A stretch of DNA of 64,000 bases. Origin: Bradyrhizobium viridifuturi (GTDB lineage Bacteria > Pseudomonadota > Alphaproteobacteria > Rhizobiales > Xanthobacteraceae). A model generated the notes under the pieces. It had not been told where the DNA came from and did no database searches. It saw only the letters and a list, made by a program, of their open reading frames with translations. Position numbers and translations under genes: made by a program. The stretch spans positions 89,137 to 153,136 of the forward strand of contig NZ_LGTB01000018.1 in NCBI RefSeq assembly GCF_001238275.1, read 5' to 3'. Positions 9,945 through 19,879 of the stretch are shown here, in pieces; positions within the stretch are counted from its first letter, which is position 1; the number at the start of each line of letters is the position of its first letter.

Positions 9945-10220
9945 TCAGGCCTGCTGGCGCGTGTCGACCTGCTGCGGCCTGACATCCGTCGGCACCGCCG
10001 GGGTGGCGCGCGAGCGGAAATAGTCGAGCACGAAAAGCCGGATCGCGGAGGACAGATTGCCCTGCTGACGGTTGCTGTCGATCTCGCCGACCAGCTCAGA
10101 CAGCGTCATGTTCCGCAGACCGGAAATTTCCTTCATGCCATTCCAGAAGGCTTCTTCGAGGCTGACGCTGGTCTTGTGACCGGCGACGACGATCGAGCGC
10201 TTAACGACGGGAGACTTCAT
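9945..10220 (-). CDS. ribbon-helix-helix domain protein
   Basis: A 91-residue protein with an N-terminal strand (KRSIVVAGHKTSVSLEE) followed by two helices (FWNGMKEISG; TLSELVGEIDS), the layout of RHH DNA-binding proteins. Its ATG overlaps the stop of the upstream DUF4169 gene (ATGA at 10217-10220), so the two are translationally coupled. The pair next to fumC is a conserved arrangement in Rhizobiales. It probably binds DNA as a dimer; the target is not known. The inverted repeat at 10525-10548 upstream of the pair is a candidate site. Confidence 0.8.
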   Translation of the reverse strand: MKSPVVKRSIVVAGHKTSVSLEEAFWNGMKEISGLRNMTLSELVGEIDSNRQQGNLSSAIRLFVLDYFRSRATPAVPTDVRPQQVDTRQQA

Positions 10221-10420
10221 GATGCGTCTCCACTTTCGATACGCTTCGGGTCCAGGAGGTGCTGATCGAGTTGCCGTGCATTGCGCTCGCCGAGAAATTC
10301 GTCACGCGCGCGTTCGGACTTGGTGCGACCGAATAGCGCACGATTGGCTTCGGCATGCTTCGCCGCTTGTTCGCGCTCACCGCGCTTCTTGAATCGTTTC
10401 AGGTTGACCACGTCGCCCAT
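10217..10420 (-). CDS. DUF4169 family protein
   Basis: A 67-residue, highly charged protein beginning MGDVVNLKRFKKR, the hallmark of the DUF4169 family, with the conserved NRALFGRTKSER segment in the middle. The ATG at 10420 is chosen; an upstream in-frame start would add 19 unrelated residues. It is coupled by a 4-base overlap to the RHH protein, so it may be a small partner of it. It is basic and lacks membrane segments. Biochemical role is unknown. Confidence 0.8.
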   Translation of the reverse strand: MGDVVNLKRFKKRGEREQAAKHAEANRALFGRTKSERARDEFLGERNARQLDQHLLDPKRIESGDAS

Positions 10421-10524
10421 GCTCGTCGTCCTTATCGTCCCCAAAGCGGAATTGGTGATGCATCGTGACGAAAGCAAGAGCGATCGCGCTGCGCGCCCGG
10501 CTCGATACCCATCCCGAATCCCCG

Positions 10525-10548
10525 TTTGATGCTTCTGATAGCATCAAA
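10525..10548. promoter_or_regulatory. 9-bp perfect inverted repeat upstream of the DUF4169/RHH pair
   Basis: Arms TTTGATGCT and AGCATCAAA flank a 6-base loop. It lies about 105 bases upstream of the DUF4169 start, in a 276-base gap with no gene. No T run follows on either strand, so an operator is more likely than a terminator. Its ligand is unknown; the RHH protein is a candidate. Confidence 0.5.
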
Positions 10549-10696
10549 GAATCCGTTTCGCTCTGCGAAAACTAGACGTCTGTACCATGCGCCAACGCAG
10601 AGCTGATAGGCAAACAGCCTTAGTCTTTAGGCGTTATGATCCATAATTATATCACGCGCGCTGACCGTAATTATCCGGACATTGCGCGCGCGTGGC

Positions 10697-12112
<1,416 letters not shown>

Positions 12113-12289
12113 GGATGCTCTCCGTTGCGTCATCAGCACGTGATCCGGCATGGCGCCGGGCTCTCCGCCGCGGCAACGCGAAAGCGGCCGCGCGAAGACA
12201 CGTTCATGCAGAAGATAGTCCGGGATGACGATCTGTCATCCCGACCCTCGCATGCATCCTACAAGGTCGAGGAGTGATCCGCGTTTAGA

Positions 12290-12811
12290 TTATTTCTTGC
12301 GGAAGCGATCCAGCCGCACGACCTCGGCGCCCTCGCTGGGCTTCGCCGGTTCTTGGTCGGTCTCGGCCGTCTCGGTCTCGACCGCCGCGCGGGCGGCCGG
12401 AGCGGGAACGGGAGCCGCCGGTGCCGTCGCGGGAGGAGCTTCCTCGGACAGCGCGTCCGAGACATCGAACCGCAGGTCGAACGGTGCGGAGGGATCGAGG
12501 AAACGCGTCACCGCGGCAAACGGCACGTGGAGCCGCTCGGGAATTCCGCCGAACGACAGGCCGACCTCGAAGTGATCCTCGGTCACCACCAAATCCCAGA
12601 ACTGGTGCTGCAGGATGATGGTCATCTCCTCCGGATACTGCGCGAGCAGCCGCGGCGACAGCTTCACGCCGTCGCCATGCGAGAGGAAGGTGATGTAGAA
12701 ATGGTGCTCACCCGGCAGGCCATGTTCGGCGGCGTCGGACAACACCCGGCGCAGCACCCCGCGCAGCGCATCGCGCGCCAGCACGTCATATCGGATGTGA
12801 TCGGTCGCCAT
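12290..12811 (-). CDS. sspB: SspB-type adaptor of ClpXP
   Basis: A 173-residue protein with the conserved SspB core in residues 1-110 (HHFYITFLSHGDGVKLSPRL and ILQHQFWDLVV). The core is followed by an Ala/Pro-rich linker and a short C-terminal peptide (EVVRLDRFRKK) that by analogy docks on the ClpX N-domain. SspB tethers ssrA-tagged polypeptides to ClpXP for degradation after ribosome rescue. The alpha-proteobacterial form is shorter and diverged from the enterobacterial one, as here. The tmRNA gene making its substrate tag lies immediately upstream on the same strand, which is a functional pairing. Confidence 0.92.
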   Translation of the reverse strand: MATDHIRYDVLARDALRGVLRRVLSDAAEHGLPGEHHFYITFLSHGDGVKLSPRLLAQYPEEMTIILQHQFWDLVVTEDHFEVGLSFGGIPERLHVPFAAVTRFLDPSAPFDLRFDVSDALSEEAPPATAPAAPVPAPAARAAVETETAETDQEPAKPSEGAEVVRLDRFRKK

Positions 12812-12959
12812 GGTGATCCTGTCGCTTCGAAAATAGCCGATGAGGCTCGCCGGATGATCCGACTCGCCCGCTTTGGCCCCATGCTACCTCGCCGGGAGCC
12901 GGAAATCAGCAGGGCCGATGGCTGAAATGCGGGCGGACGCCCGATCGATGAATAAAGTG

Positions 12960-13265
12960 GAGGCTTCTGTTGCCAGGTGCCTCCGAACCCCGCCTAGCGG
13001 AGCTTAACCCGCTAGGACTTTAAGATGGTCTTTCAAACTGCGTTACGCAGCCTGAGCAACCGGAGCAAAGTTGTCGTTGGCAACTATTGCATTAGCCCGA
13101 TAACGGCGGAACCATACCGAGAAAAAACACGCCCTTTACGCCCTCGTCGATCCTATTTCGCCCCCGCCAAAAGCCACCGAAGCACGGGCTGGATGGGTTT
13201 TGGTGGAGGCGCCGGGTACCGCCCCCGGGTCCGAATGGTTTATTGCGACGGCCATTTATTTCCAT
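12960..13265 (-). ncRNA. ssrA: transfer-messenger RNA, permuted two-piece type
   Basis: Read on the minus strand, codons from 13081 down to 13043 give ANDNFAPVAQAA and a TAA stop, an alpha-proteobacterial ssrA tag. Upstream in transcription order is an acceptor piece ending CGCCTCCACCA (CCA at 13203-13201). After an intervening segment comes the coding piece, starting GGGGGCG near 13165 and reading GGATCGACG shortly after. This order (acceptor piece first, tag piece second) is the circularly permuted arrangement known from Caulobacter and relatives, processed into two base-paired RNAs. The tmRNA frees stalled ribosomes and tags the nascent chain for ClpXP. Outer ends are approximate; this explains most of the 584-base gap between sspB and chrA. 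Confidence 0.92.
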
Positions 13266-13395
13266 AGCCGGCGAACCGGCACCCCCAATATAGCGGCAAA
13301 GCCGTAGAAAAACAGAGCCGATTCAGGCCCTTTCGGTTGTGAAAACACACCAATTTGGCTTGGCTGGCGTCCTGACGCCGTTCTAGATTTTGGCC

Positions 13396-14007
13396 ATGCC
13401 CCCGGAATCCCCGCCGGTAGCCGCCCCGGCGCCGGATGCCTCCGCACCGTCTCCGCCCCACCAGCCCGGGCTGCTCGAGTTGTTCCTGGCCTTTGCCAAG
13501 ATGTCGCTGGCCGGCTTTGGCGGGGTCCTGGTCTGGGCCCGGCGGGCGATCGTCGAGCAGCACCGCTGGATGACGGCGGAGGAGTTCAACGAGACCTTCG
13601 CGCTGTGCCATTTCCTGCCAGGTCCGAACATCGTCAACCTGTCGGTCGTATTCGGTTCGCGCTTTCGCGGCATCGCCGGCGGGTTCGCGGCCTTCGCCGG
13701 GCTGGTCGGGCCACCGATGGTGATCGCGACCATTCTTGCCGCGCTCTACGCCCGCTACGGCGATGTCGACGTGCTGCGCCGGACCCTTGCCGGCGTGGCC
13801 TGTGCCGCGGTCGGTCTGCTGTTCGCCGTCGTCTTCAAGATGATGCTGCCGCTGTTGAAGCGGCGTGATGTCACAGGCCTCGTCATCCTCGCTGCGGTTT
13901 TCGTCGCGATCGGACTGATCCGCTGGCCGCTGCAGATCGTGCTGCTGGTGGCGATCCCGCTCAGCCTCGCGATCACGATCCTGACCCGCCGCATGGTGAA
14001 GGCATGA
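13396..14007 (+). CDS. chrA: chromate transporter, N-terminal-type CHR subunit
   Basis: A 203-residue membrane protein with one CHR domain: an N-terminal Pro/Ala-rich stretch, then FAKMSLAGFGG and the conserved CHFLPGPNIVNLSVVFG. It overlaps the next gene by four bases (ATGA), so this is a split, short-chain CHR pair where other bacteria have one fused ChrA. CHR proteins export chromate from the cytoplasm; some members have no shown chromate role. The ATG at 13396 is preferred to a TTG two codons upstream. No chrB regulator is adjacent. Confidence 0.85.
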   Translation: MPPESPPVAAPAPDASAPSPPHQPGLLELFLAFAKMSLAGFGGVLVWARRAIVEQHRWMTAEEFNETFALCHFLPGPNIVNLSVVFGSRFRGIAGGFAAFAGLVGPPMVIATILAALYARYGDVDVLRRTLAGVACAAVGLLFAVVFKMMLPLLKRRDVTGLVILAAVFVAIGLIRWPLQIVLLVAIPLSLAITILTRRMVKA

Positions 14008-14537
14008 ATTCGGAGGCCAACCCGATCGCGGCGCTGGTCTGGACCTTCGGCCTGATGTCGCTGTTTGCAGTCGGCGGGGCCAATTCGGCGATCCCCGAAA
14101 TGCACCGCGCCGCCGTCGACGTGCACCACTGGTTGACCGACAAGCAGTTCGCCGACGTGTTCGCGATTTCGCAGCTTTCGCCGGGACCGAACGTGCTGAT
14201 CGTGACCCTGATAGGCTATTCTGTCGCAGGCGTCGCCGGGGCGTTGGCCGCGACGGTTGCGATGTGCGGACCGACCGCGCTGCTTGCCTATTATGTCAGC
14301 CGTTTCCTCGATCGCTCGCGCGGTGCGCGCTGGCCGGCGATCATTCAGGCGGCATTGGTTCCGCTGTCGATCGGCCTGATGGCTGCCTCCGGCCTGATCG
14401 TGGCGCAGACATCAGACCAAAGTTGGATCGCGGTCCTGATCACCATCGTCGCGGCCGCGCTTGCTTTTGCGACGCGGATCAATCCCTTGTGGATGTTGCT
14501 TGCCGGAGGTCTCTTGGGTTTTGCTGGCGTTGTCTGA
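14004..14537 (+). CDS. chrA: chromate transporter, C-terminal-type CHR subunit
   Basis: A 177-residue second CHR domain with the matching motif SQLSPGPNVLIVTLIG and five to six predicted membrane helices. It is translationally coupled to the first subunit by an ATGA overlap, and both are presumably needed for one functional heterodimeric exporter. The first helix region (GLMSLFAVGGANSAIPEMHR) is the half-specific counterpart of the N-terminal subunit's FGG motif. Regulation is not visible. Confidence 0.85.
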   Translation: MNSEANPIAALVWTFGLMSLFAVGGANSAIPEMHRAAVDVHHWLTDKQFADVFAISQLSPGPNVLIVTLIGYSVAGVAGALAATVAMCGPTALLAYYVSRFLDRSRGARWPAIIQAALVPLSIGLMAASGLIVAQTSDQSWIAVLITIVAAALAFATRINPLWMLLAGGLLGFAGVV

Positions 14538-14630
14538 CGAAAATCGCTAGCAAGGCTTTCGGTCAACGCACCACAAGCCAAGCCATTCAATCAATACGGG
14601 CGGGACAGCCCTGACGGGGGAAGCGAAGTC

Positions 14631-15131
14631 ATGAGCGATACGCCGAGCGACGCGCCGGTCAAATCGAACTTGCCGAAATGGGTGCGCGGCCCGCAGGACT
14701 TTGTCGGCGGGCTCGCCATGATGGCGGTTGCGCTGTTTGCGTTGTGGGCCTCCAGCGATTTGCAGGGCATGCACGGATTTTCGTTCGGCGCCGGAACCGC
14801 GCCGCGGATGTTCGCCGTGCTGCTGCTGTTGCTCGGCGCCGCCGTGGCGCTGGTGGGAATTCTGAAGGACGGCCCGCAGATCGCGGCCTATTCCTGGCGC
14901 GGACCGTTGTTCGTGTCCGCGGCGATCTTGTTCTTTGCGGTCGCGATCCGTCCGCTCGGGCTCGTCGTCTCCGCCTTTGCCGCCTTCATGATCGCGGCGC
15001 TCGGCTCGCATGAGACGAGGTGGCTCGAAGCCGTCATCGTCGGTGCCTGCCTGACGCTCGGCTGCGCGCTGTTGTTTCCTTATGTGCTGGGACTTCCGAT
15101 GCCGATGTTCCCGCGCTTCCTGATCCAGTGA
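14631..15131 (+). CDS. tctB: tripartite tricarboxylate transporter TctB family protein
   Basis: A 166-residue protein with about four membrane helices, matching the small membrane subunit of TTT transporters. It begins with a hydrophilic N-terminus (MSDTPSDAPVKSN) and contains the typical sequence FSFGAGTAPRMFAVLLLLLG. It precedes tctA by seven bases, so the two are co-transcribed. TTT systems import citrate and other carboxylates using a cation gradient and a periplasmic binding protein. Substrate cannot be read from sequence. Confidence 0.88.
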   Translation: MSDTPSDAPVKSNLPKWVRGPQDFVGGLAMMAVALFALWASSDLQGMHGFSFGAGTAPRMFAVLLLLLGAAVALVGILKDGPQIAAYSWRGPLFVSAAILFFAVAIRPLGLVVSAFAAFMIAALGSHETRWLEAVIVGACLTLGCALLFPYVLGLPMPMFPRFLIQ

Positions 15132-15138
15132 GGGCGTG

Positions 15139-16653
15139 ATGGAACTGTTTGCCAATCTCGCCCACGGTTTCGCAGTCGCATTCTCGCCGATCAACCTTCT
15201 GATGTGCCTGATCGGTGCGCTGGTCGGCACGCTGGTCGGCGTGCTGCCGGGCATCGGCACCATCGCCACCGTCGCGATGCTGCTGCCGATCACCTTCGGC
15301 CTGCCGCCGGTCGGCGCGCTGATCATGCTCGCCGGCATCTATTACGGTGCGCAGTACGGCGGCTCGACCACCTCGATCCTGGTCAATATCCCGGGTGAGG
15401 CGACGTCTGTCGTCACCGCGCTCGACGGCCACCAGATGGCCAAGCAGGGCCGCGCCGGTCCGGCGCTCGCGATTGCCGCGATCGGCTCGTTCTTTGCCGG
15501 CTGCGTCGCCACCGTGCTGATCGCGGTGCTCGGCGCGCCGCTGACCAAGCTCGCCCTGGCGTTCGGTCCGGCAGAGTATTTCTCGTTGATGGTGCTCGGC
15601 CTGATCTTCGCGGTGGTGCTCGCCAAAGGCTCGGTGCTGAAGGCGATCGCGATGATCGTGTTCGGCCTGTTGCTGTCGATGGTCGGCTCCGACATCGAGA
15701 CCGGCGCCTCGCGCATGGCCTTCAACATCCCCGAGCTTGCCGACGGCCTCGGCTTTGCCACCGTCGCGATGGGCGTGTTCGGCTTCGCCGAGATCATCCG
15801 CAACCTCGACCATGGCGCGGAGATGGACCGCAACCTGGTGCAGCAGAAGATCACCGGCCTGATGCCGACCAGGAAGGACCTGGTGGACTCCACGCCGGCG
15901 ATCCTGCGCGGCACCGTGCTCGGCTCGATCCTCGGCATCCTGCCGGGCGGCGGCGCGGTGATCGCCTCGTTCGCGGCCTATACGCTGGAGAAGAAGCTGG
16001 CGAAGGATCCGTCGCGGTTCGGCCGCGGCGCGATCGAGGGCGTGGCGTCGCCGGAAAGCGCCAACAACGCCGCGGCGCAGACCTCGTTCATCCCGTTGCT
16101 CACGCTCGGCATCCCGCCGAATGCGGTGATGGCGCTGATGGTCGGCGCGATGACCATCCATGGCATCGTGCCGGGTCCGCAGGTGATGCAGAAGCAGCCC
16201 GACCTGGTCTGGGGCATGATCGCCTCGATGTGGATCGGCAATCTCATGCTGATCATCATCAACCTGCCGCTGGTCGGCATCTGGGTCCGTCTGCTGCGTG
16301 TGCCGTACCGGTTGATGTTCCCCTCGATCGTGGTGTTCTGCGCGATCGGCATCTACTCGGTGAACAACGCACCGGTCGATGTCGTGCTCGCAGGCGTGTT
16401 TGGCCTCGTCGGCTACTGGCTGATCAAGCACGATTTCGAGCCCGCGCCGCTGCTGCTCGGCATGGTGCTCGGCCCGCTGATGGAAGAGAACCTGCGTCGT
16501 GCACTCTTGATCTCGCGCGGCGACTGGAGCGTGTTCGTCTCGCGGCCGCTGTCGGCGGTGCTGCTGGCGATCGCGGCCGGTCTGCTGGTGCTTGCCGTGC
16601 TGCCGACCTTGCGGGCGAAGCGCGACGAAGTGTTCGTGGAGTCGGAGGGCTGA
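15139..16653 (+). CDS. tctA: tripartite tricarboxylate transporter permease TctA
   Basis: A 504-residue permease with about twelve membrane helices. The family's paired motifs are present: GVLPGIGTIATVAMLLP near residue 40 and GILPGGGAVIASFAAY near 270, plus GIYYGAQYGGSTTSIL. These re-entrant P-G-G loops are thought to line the substrate path. The ATG at 15139 is preferred over a GTG one codon upstream. Together with TctB and the downstream binding protein it forms a complete TTT importer. Confidence 0.93.
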   Translation: MELFANLAHGFAVAFSPINLLMCLIGALVGTLVGVLPGIGTIATVAMLLPITFGLPPVGALIMLAGIYYGAQYGGSTTSILVNIPGEATSVVTALDGHQMAKQGRAGPALAIAAIGSFFAGCVATVLIAVLGAPLTKLALAFGPAEYFSLMVLGLIFAVVLAKGSVLKAIAMIVFGLLLSMVGSDIETGASRMAFNIPELADGLGFATVAMGVFGFAEIIRNLDHGAEMDRNLVQQKITGLMPTRKDLVDSTPAILRGTVLGSILGILPGGGAVIASFAAYTLEKKLAKDPSRFGRGAIEGVASPESANNAAAQTSFIPLLTLGIPPNAVMALMVGAMTIHGIVPGPQVMQKQPDLVWGMIASMWIGNLMLIIINLPLVGIWVRLLRVPYRLMFPSIVVFCAIGIYSVNNAPVDVVLAGVFGLVGYWLIKHDFEPAPLLLGMVLGPLMEENLRRALLISRGDWSVFVSRPLSAVLLAIAAGLLVLAVLPTLRAKRDEVFVESEG

Positions 16654-16729
16654 TCACTCCTGAGCGCCTGCGTCGGCGCGCCGCAGGCGGAAGTCGAATC
16701 GACTCGCGCTGTCGTCTCATGAAATGAAA

Positions 16730-16757
16730 ATGCCGGCCGATTTGGCCGGCATTTTTA
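16730..16757 (+). terminator. intrinsic terminator between tctA and tctC
   Basis: A perfect 9-bp stem, ATGCCGGCC / GGCCGGCAT, with a 5-base loop is followed by TTTTATTT. It sits inside the transporter cluster, after the permease and before the binding protein. It would separate the two transcripts or reduce read-through. Confidence 0.85.
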
Positions 16758-16787
16758 TTTGGTCAAACGTTCCCGGGAGGAATTGAG

Positions 16788-17768
16788 ATGATGTCCATTC
16801 GCTCGCTTGCGGGCGCATGCCTTTCGGCATGTGTTGCGCTCGGCGCATTCGCCGTGCCGGCGTCGGCGCAAACCTATCCGACCCGCACCATCACCATGAT
16901 CGTGCCGTTCGCAGCCGGCGGTCCGACCGACGTCATCTCGCGCATCGTCACCGCGCATATGGCGCAGACGCTGGGCCAGAGCATTGTCATCGAGAACGTG
17001 GTCGGCGCCGGCGGCACGACAGCGACGACGCGCGCGGCACGCGCCGCCAATGACGGCTACACGCTGATCACCGGACACATGGGCACGCACGCTGCGTCCG
17101 TGCCGCTCTATCCGAAGCTTGCCTATCATCCGGAAAAGGATTTCGAGCCGGTGGCGCTGCTCGCGGGCACCCCGATCCTGATCCTGGCCCGCAAGGATTT
17201 CCCGCCGAAGGATCTGAAGGAGTTCGTCGCCTACGTGAAGGCCAATGCCGAGAAGGTCAACGCCGCCCATGCCGGCATCGGCTCGGTTTCGCACGCCTCC
17301 TGCGAGTTGTTGAACTCCATCCTCGACATCAAGCCGGTCGGCGTTCCCTTCAACGGCACCGGCCCCGCCATGAACGCGCTGGTCGCCGGCCAGGTCGACT
17401 ACATGTGCGACCAGATCGTCAACGCGGTGCCGCAGATCAAGGCCGGCACCATCAAGGCCTATGCAGTCGCGACCCCCGAGCGCAATCCGTCGCTGCCCGA
17501 GGTGCCGACCACGACCGAGGCCGGCCTGCCGGCGTTCCAGGCCCAGGCCTGGAACGCGGTCTTCGCGCCGAAGGGAACTTCGCCCGCCATCATCGCCACG
17601 CTGAACGCTGCCGCGAACAAGGCGCTGGACGACGAGAACGTCCGCAAGCGCCTGCTCGAGCTTGGCAGCGTGATCCCGGCGCCCGCCAACCGGACGCCGG
17701 AGGCGCTCGCGACGCTCGTCAAGAATGAGATCGCGAAATGGACCCCGGTGCTCAAGCCGGCAAGTTAA
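16788..17768 (+). CDS. tctC: Bug/TctC family periplasmic substrate-binding protein
   Basis: A 326-residue secreted protein: a Sec signal peptide ending near AVPASA at residue 27, then the mature Bug fold with YPTRTITMIVPFAAGGPTDVISR, typical of tripartite tricarboxylate receptors. It captures a carboxylate in the periplasm and delivers it to TctAB. A strong ribosome site (GGGAGGAATTGAG) precedes the ATG at 16788; the next codon is also ATG. The gene lies downstream of a strong terminator, so it probably has its own promoter or receives only read-through transcription, unusual for a subunit needed in excess. Confidence 0.92.
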   Translation: MMSIRSLAGACLSACVALGAFAVPASAQTYPTRTITMIVPFAAGGPTDVISRIVTAHMAQTLGQSIVIENVVGAGGTTATTRAARAANDGYTLITGHMGTHAASVPLYPKLAYHPEKDFEPVALLAGTPILILARKDFPPKDLKEFVAYVKANAEKVNAAHAGIGSVSHASCELLNSILDIKPVGVPFNGTGPAMNALVAGQVDYMCDQIVNAVPQIKAGTIKAYAVATPERNPSLPEVPTTTEAGLPAFQAQAWNAVFAPKGTSPAIIATLNAAANKALDDENVRKRLLELGSVIPAPANRTPEALATLVKNEIAKWTPVLKPAS

Positions 17769-17792
17769 TCCAGCGCGATCAAGTGGATAGGC

Positions 17793-17827
17793 GAGGGGCG
17801 GAACGCAAGTTCCGCCTCTTGTTGTTT
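17793..17827 (+). terminator. intrinsic terminator after tctC
   Basis: GGCGGAAC / GTTCCGCC form an 8-bp stem with a GCAA loop, extended by flanking GAGG / CCTC with one bulge, followed by TTGTTGTTT. It lies 25 bases after the tctC stop and marks the end of the transporter cluster. Confidence 0.75.
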
Positions 17828-17943
17828 GCCGGGGGAGTGTTCATTTTTCAGGGTATAATCGGTGCGTTCAGCCGAATCAGCGTGTCGACCGGCGGCCCTG
17901 GCCGCTACATTCGCCGTTCTCTCGAAGCTCCGAAAAGACCACC

Positions 17944-18738
17944 ATGAACCAGTATCACGACCTGCTCGAACGCATCCTCGCCGACGGCGCCGAGAAGCAT
18001 GACCGCACCGGCACCGGCACGCTGTCGATCTTCGGCCATCAGATGCGCTTCAACCTTTCGGCCGGCTTCCCGATGCTGACCACCAAGCGGCTGCCGCTGA
18101 AGGCGATCGTGCACGAGCTGCTCTGGTTCCTCGCCGGCGACACCAACATCAAATATCTCAACGACAATGGCGTCACGATCTGGGACGAATGGGCCGACGC
18201 CAATGGCGATCTCGGCCCGGTCTATGGTTCGCAGTGGCGCTCCTGGCCCGCGCCGGATGGCCGCAGCATCGACCAGATCAGCAACGTGATCGAGATGATC
18301 AAGCGCAATCCGGACTCGCGACGCCTGATCGTCAGCGCCTGGAATCCGGCCGAAGTCGACAAGATGGCGCTGCCGCCGTGCCATTGCCTGTTCCAGTTCT
18401 ATGTCGCGAACGGCAAATTGTCCTGCCAGCTCTATCAGCGCTCCGGCGACGTCTTCCTCGGCGTGCCCTTCAACATCGCCTCCTACGCGCTGCTGACCAT
18501 GATGGTCGCGCAGGTGACGGGGTTGAAGCCCGGCGATTTCGTGCACTCGCTCGGCGATGCGCATCTCTACTCGAACCATCTCGAGCAGGCGCGGCTGCAA
18601 CTGACACGGCCGACGCGGCCGTTGCCGACGATGGCGATCAATCCCGACGTGAAGGACATCTTCGCGTTCCGCTACGAGGATTTCAAACTCGAAGGCTACG
18701 ACCCGCATCCGCACATCAAGGCCGAAGTCGCGGTCTGA
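17944..18738 (+). CDS. thyA: thymidylate synthase
   Basis: A 264-residue enzyme of the exact usual length that methylates dUMP to dTMP using methylene-tetrahydrofolate. The catalytic Cys146 lies in LPPCHCLFQFYV, and the Arg-rich phosphate site (RRLIVSAWNP) and QRSGDVFLGVPFNIASYA folate/substrate segment are present. Its stop overlaps the next start (TGATG), and dihydrofolate reductase follows one gene later. This places the two halves of the thymidylate cycle in one operon. Confidence 0.97.
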   Translation: MNQYHDLLERILADGAEKHDRTGTGTLSIFGHQMRFNLSAGFPMLTTKRLPLKAIVHELLWFLAGDTNIKYLNDNGVTIWDEWADANGDLGPVYGSQWRSWPAPDGRSIDQISNVIEMIKRNPDSRRLIVSAWNPAEVDKMALPPCHCLFQFYVANGKLSCQLYQRSGDVFLGVPFNIASYALLTMMVAQVTGLKPGDFVHSLGDAHLYSNHLEQARLQLTRPTRPLPTMAINPDVKDIFAFRYEDFKLEGYDPHPHIKAEVAV

Positions 18739-19223
18739 TGTCGCTGACGATCCGCCGCGCGCGGCCCGATGAAGCCGGACTGGTGTTCTCGCTGGTCCGC
18801 GAGCTCGCCGACTACGAAAAGCTCCTGCACGAGGTCCATGCCAGCGAGGCCGAAATCGCCGAGGCGCTGTTCGGCGAAAGCCCGCGGCTGTTTTGCGACA
18901 TCGCGGAATGGAACGGCGAGCCGGCCGGCTTTGCGGTCTGGTTCGTCAATTTCTCGACCTTCGCCGGCCGCCACGGCATCTATCTCGAAGACCTCTTCGT
19001 GCGCCCGGCGCTGCGCGGCAAGGGGATCGGCAAGGCGCTGCTGGTGCATCTGGCGAAGTACTGCCTCGCCAATGGCTGGTCGCGCCTGCAATGGGCGGTG
19101 CTCGACTGGAACGCGCCGTCGATCGCATTCTACAAATCACTGGGTGCTGCGATGATGGACGACTGGACGATCTGCCGCGTTTCCGGCGAGGCGCTGTCGG
19201 CGCTCGCGCACGGAACGCGCTGA
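18738..19223 (+). CDS. GNAT family N-acetyltransferase
   Basis: A 161-residue protein with the GNAT fold. Motif A, the acetyl-CoA pyrophosphate loop, is LFVRPALRGKGIGKALL, and motif B (NAPSIAFYKSLGA) follows near residue 130. Its start overlaps the thyA stop and its stop overlaps the folA start by one base each, so it is translated as part of the thyA-folA operon. It resembles the spermidine/spermine or diamine acetyltransferase-like branch by its N-terminal IRRARPDEA and LEDLFVRP segments, but the substrate is not established. Confidence 0.88.
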   Translation: MSLTIRRARPDEAGLVFSLVRELADYEKLLHEVHASEAEIAEALFGESPRLFCDIAEWNGEPAGFAVWFVNFSTFAGRHGIYLEDLFVRPALRGKGIGKALLVHLAKYCLANGWSRLQWAVLDWNAPSIAFYKSLGAAMMDDWTICRVSGEALSALAHGTR

Positions 19224-19735
19224 TGGAGATCGTGCTCCTCGTTGCGGTCGCCGAGAACGGCGTGATCGGAAGCGGCAACGCCATTCCGTGGCGGCTGAAA
19301 TCCGATCAGCAGCGCCTCAAGGCGATGACGATGAACAAGCCCATCGTGATGGGACGCAAGACGTTCGAGTCGCTGCGCCGGCCGCTTCCGGGGCGTACCA
19401 ACATCGTGGTGACGCGCGATGCGAACTACCGCGCACGCGGGGCCATCGTCACTACGTCGCTCGAAAACGCCCGCGCAATTGCGCTTGGTGACGCGCTGCG
19501 GCGTTTCGCCACTGAAATTGCAATCATCGGTGGCGCCGAGATCTACGCGCAGTGGATGGGCATCGCCGATCGTCTCGAGATTACCGAGGTCCACGCCCGG
19601 CCGGACGGCGATACACGGTTCGAAAACATCGATGCGAAGGAGTGGGAGGAGGTCGCGCGCGTGCGAAATCCGGCAGGTCCGGACGACAGCGTCGACTTCT
19701 CCTATGTGACATATCGTCGGCGCGGCCAACGTTAA
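19223..19735 (+). CDS. folA: dihydrofolate reductase
   Basis: A 170-residue enzyme reducing dihydrofolate to tetrahydrofolate with NADPH. Conserved features are the N-terminal VAVAENGVIGSGNAIPWRLKSD, with the Met20-type loop and catalytic acid Asp, then PIVMGRKTFESL, NIVVTRD and IIGGAEIY. It regenerates the folate oxidised by ThyA encoded two genes upstream. The start at 19223 shares a base with the preceding stop. Upstream in-frame codons belong to another frame of the acetyltransferase and are ignored. Confidence 0.95.
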   Translation: MEIVLLVAVAENGVIGSGNAIPWRLKSDQQRLKAMTMNKPIVMGRKTFESLRRPLPGRTNIVVTRDANYRARGAIVTTSLENARAIALGDALRRFATEIAIIGGAEIYAQWMGIADRLEITEVHARPDGDTRFENIDAKEWEEVARVRNPAGPDDSVDFSYVTYRRRGQR

Positions 19736-19879
19736 CCAATGTTTGCATTGACAATTATGGCCCGGCGCATAGCTCGTCCGCTCAGGAAGCTTGCGTTGTA
19801 AGGGCCTTGGCGGTCCCCTATAACCGGGCCGGACATTCGAGCCCGGGCGTCCCGTCCGGACTTGTCGAGGAGATGTTTG

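Noticed and set aside
13025..13267. Reading frame of 80 codons inside the tmRNA gene
   Set aside because: The minus-strand tag reading frame, the CCA-ending acceptor piece and the coding-piece start explain this stretch as an RNA gene.
18189..18737. Extended start of the acetyltransferase gene inside thyA
   Set aside because: The extra residues are an out-of-frame shadow of thyA; the ATG at 18738 begins the GNAT fold and overlaps the thyA stop.
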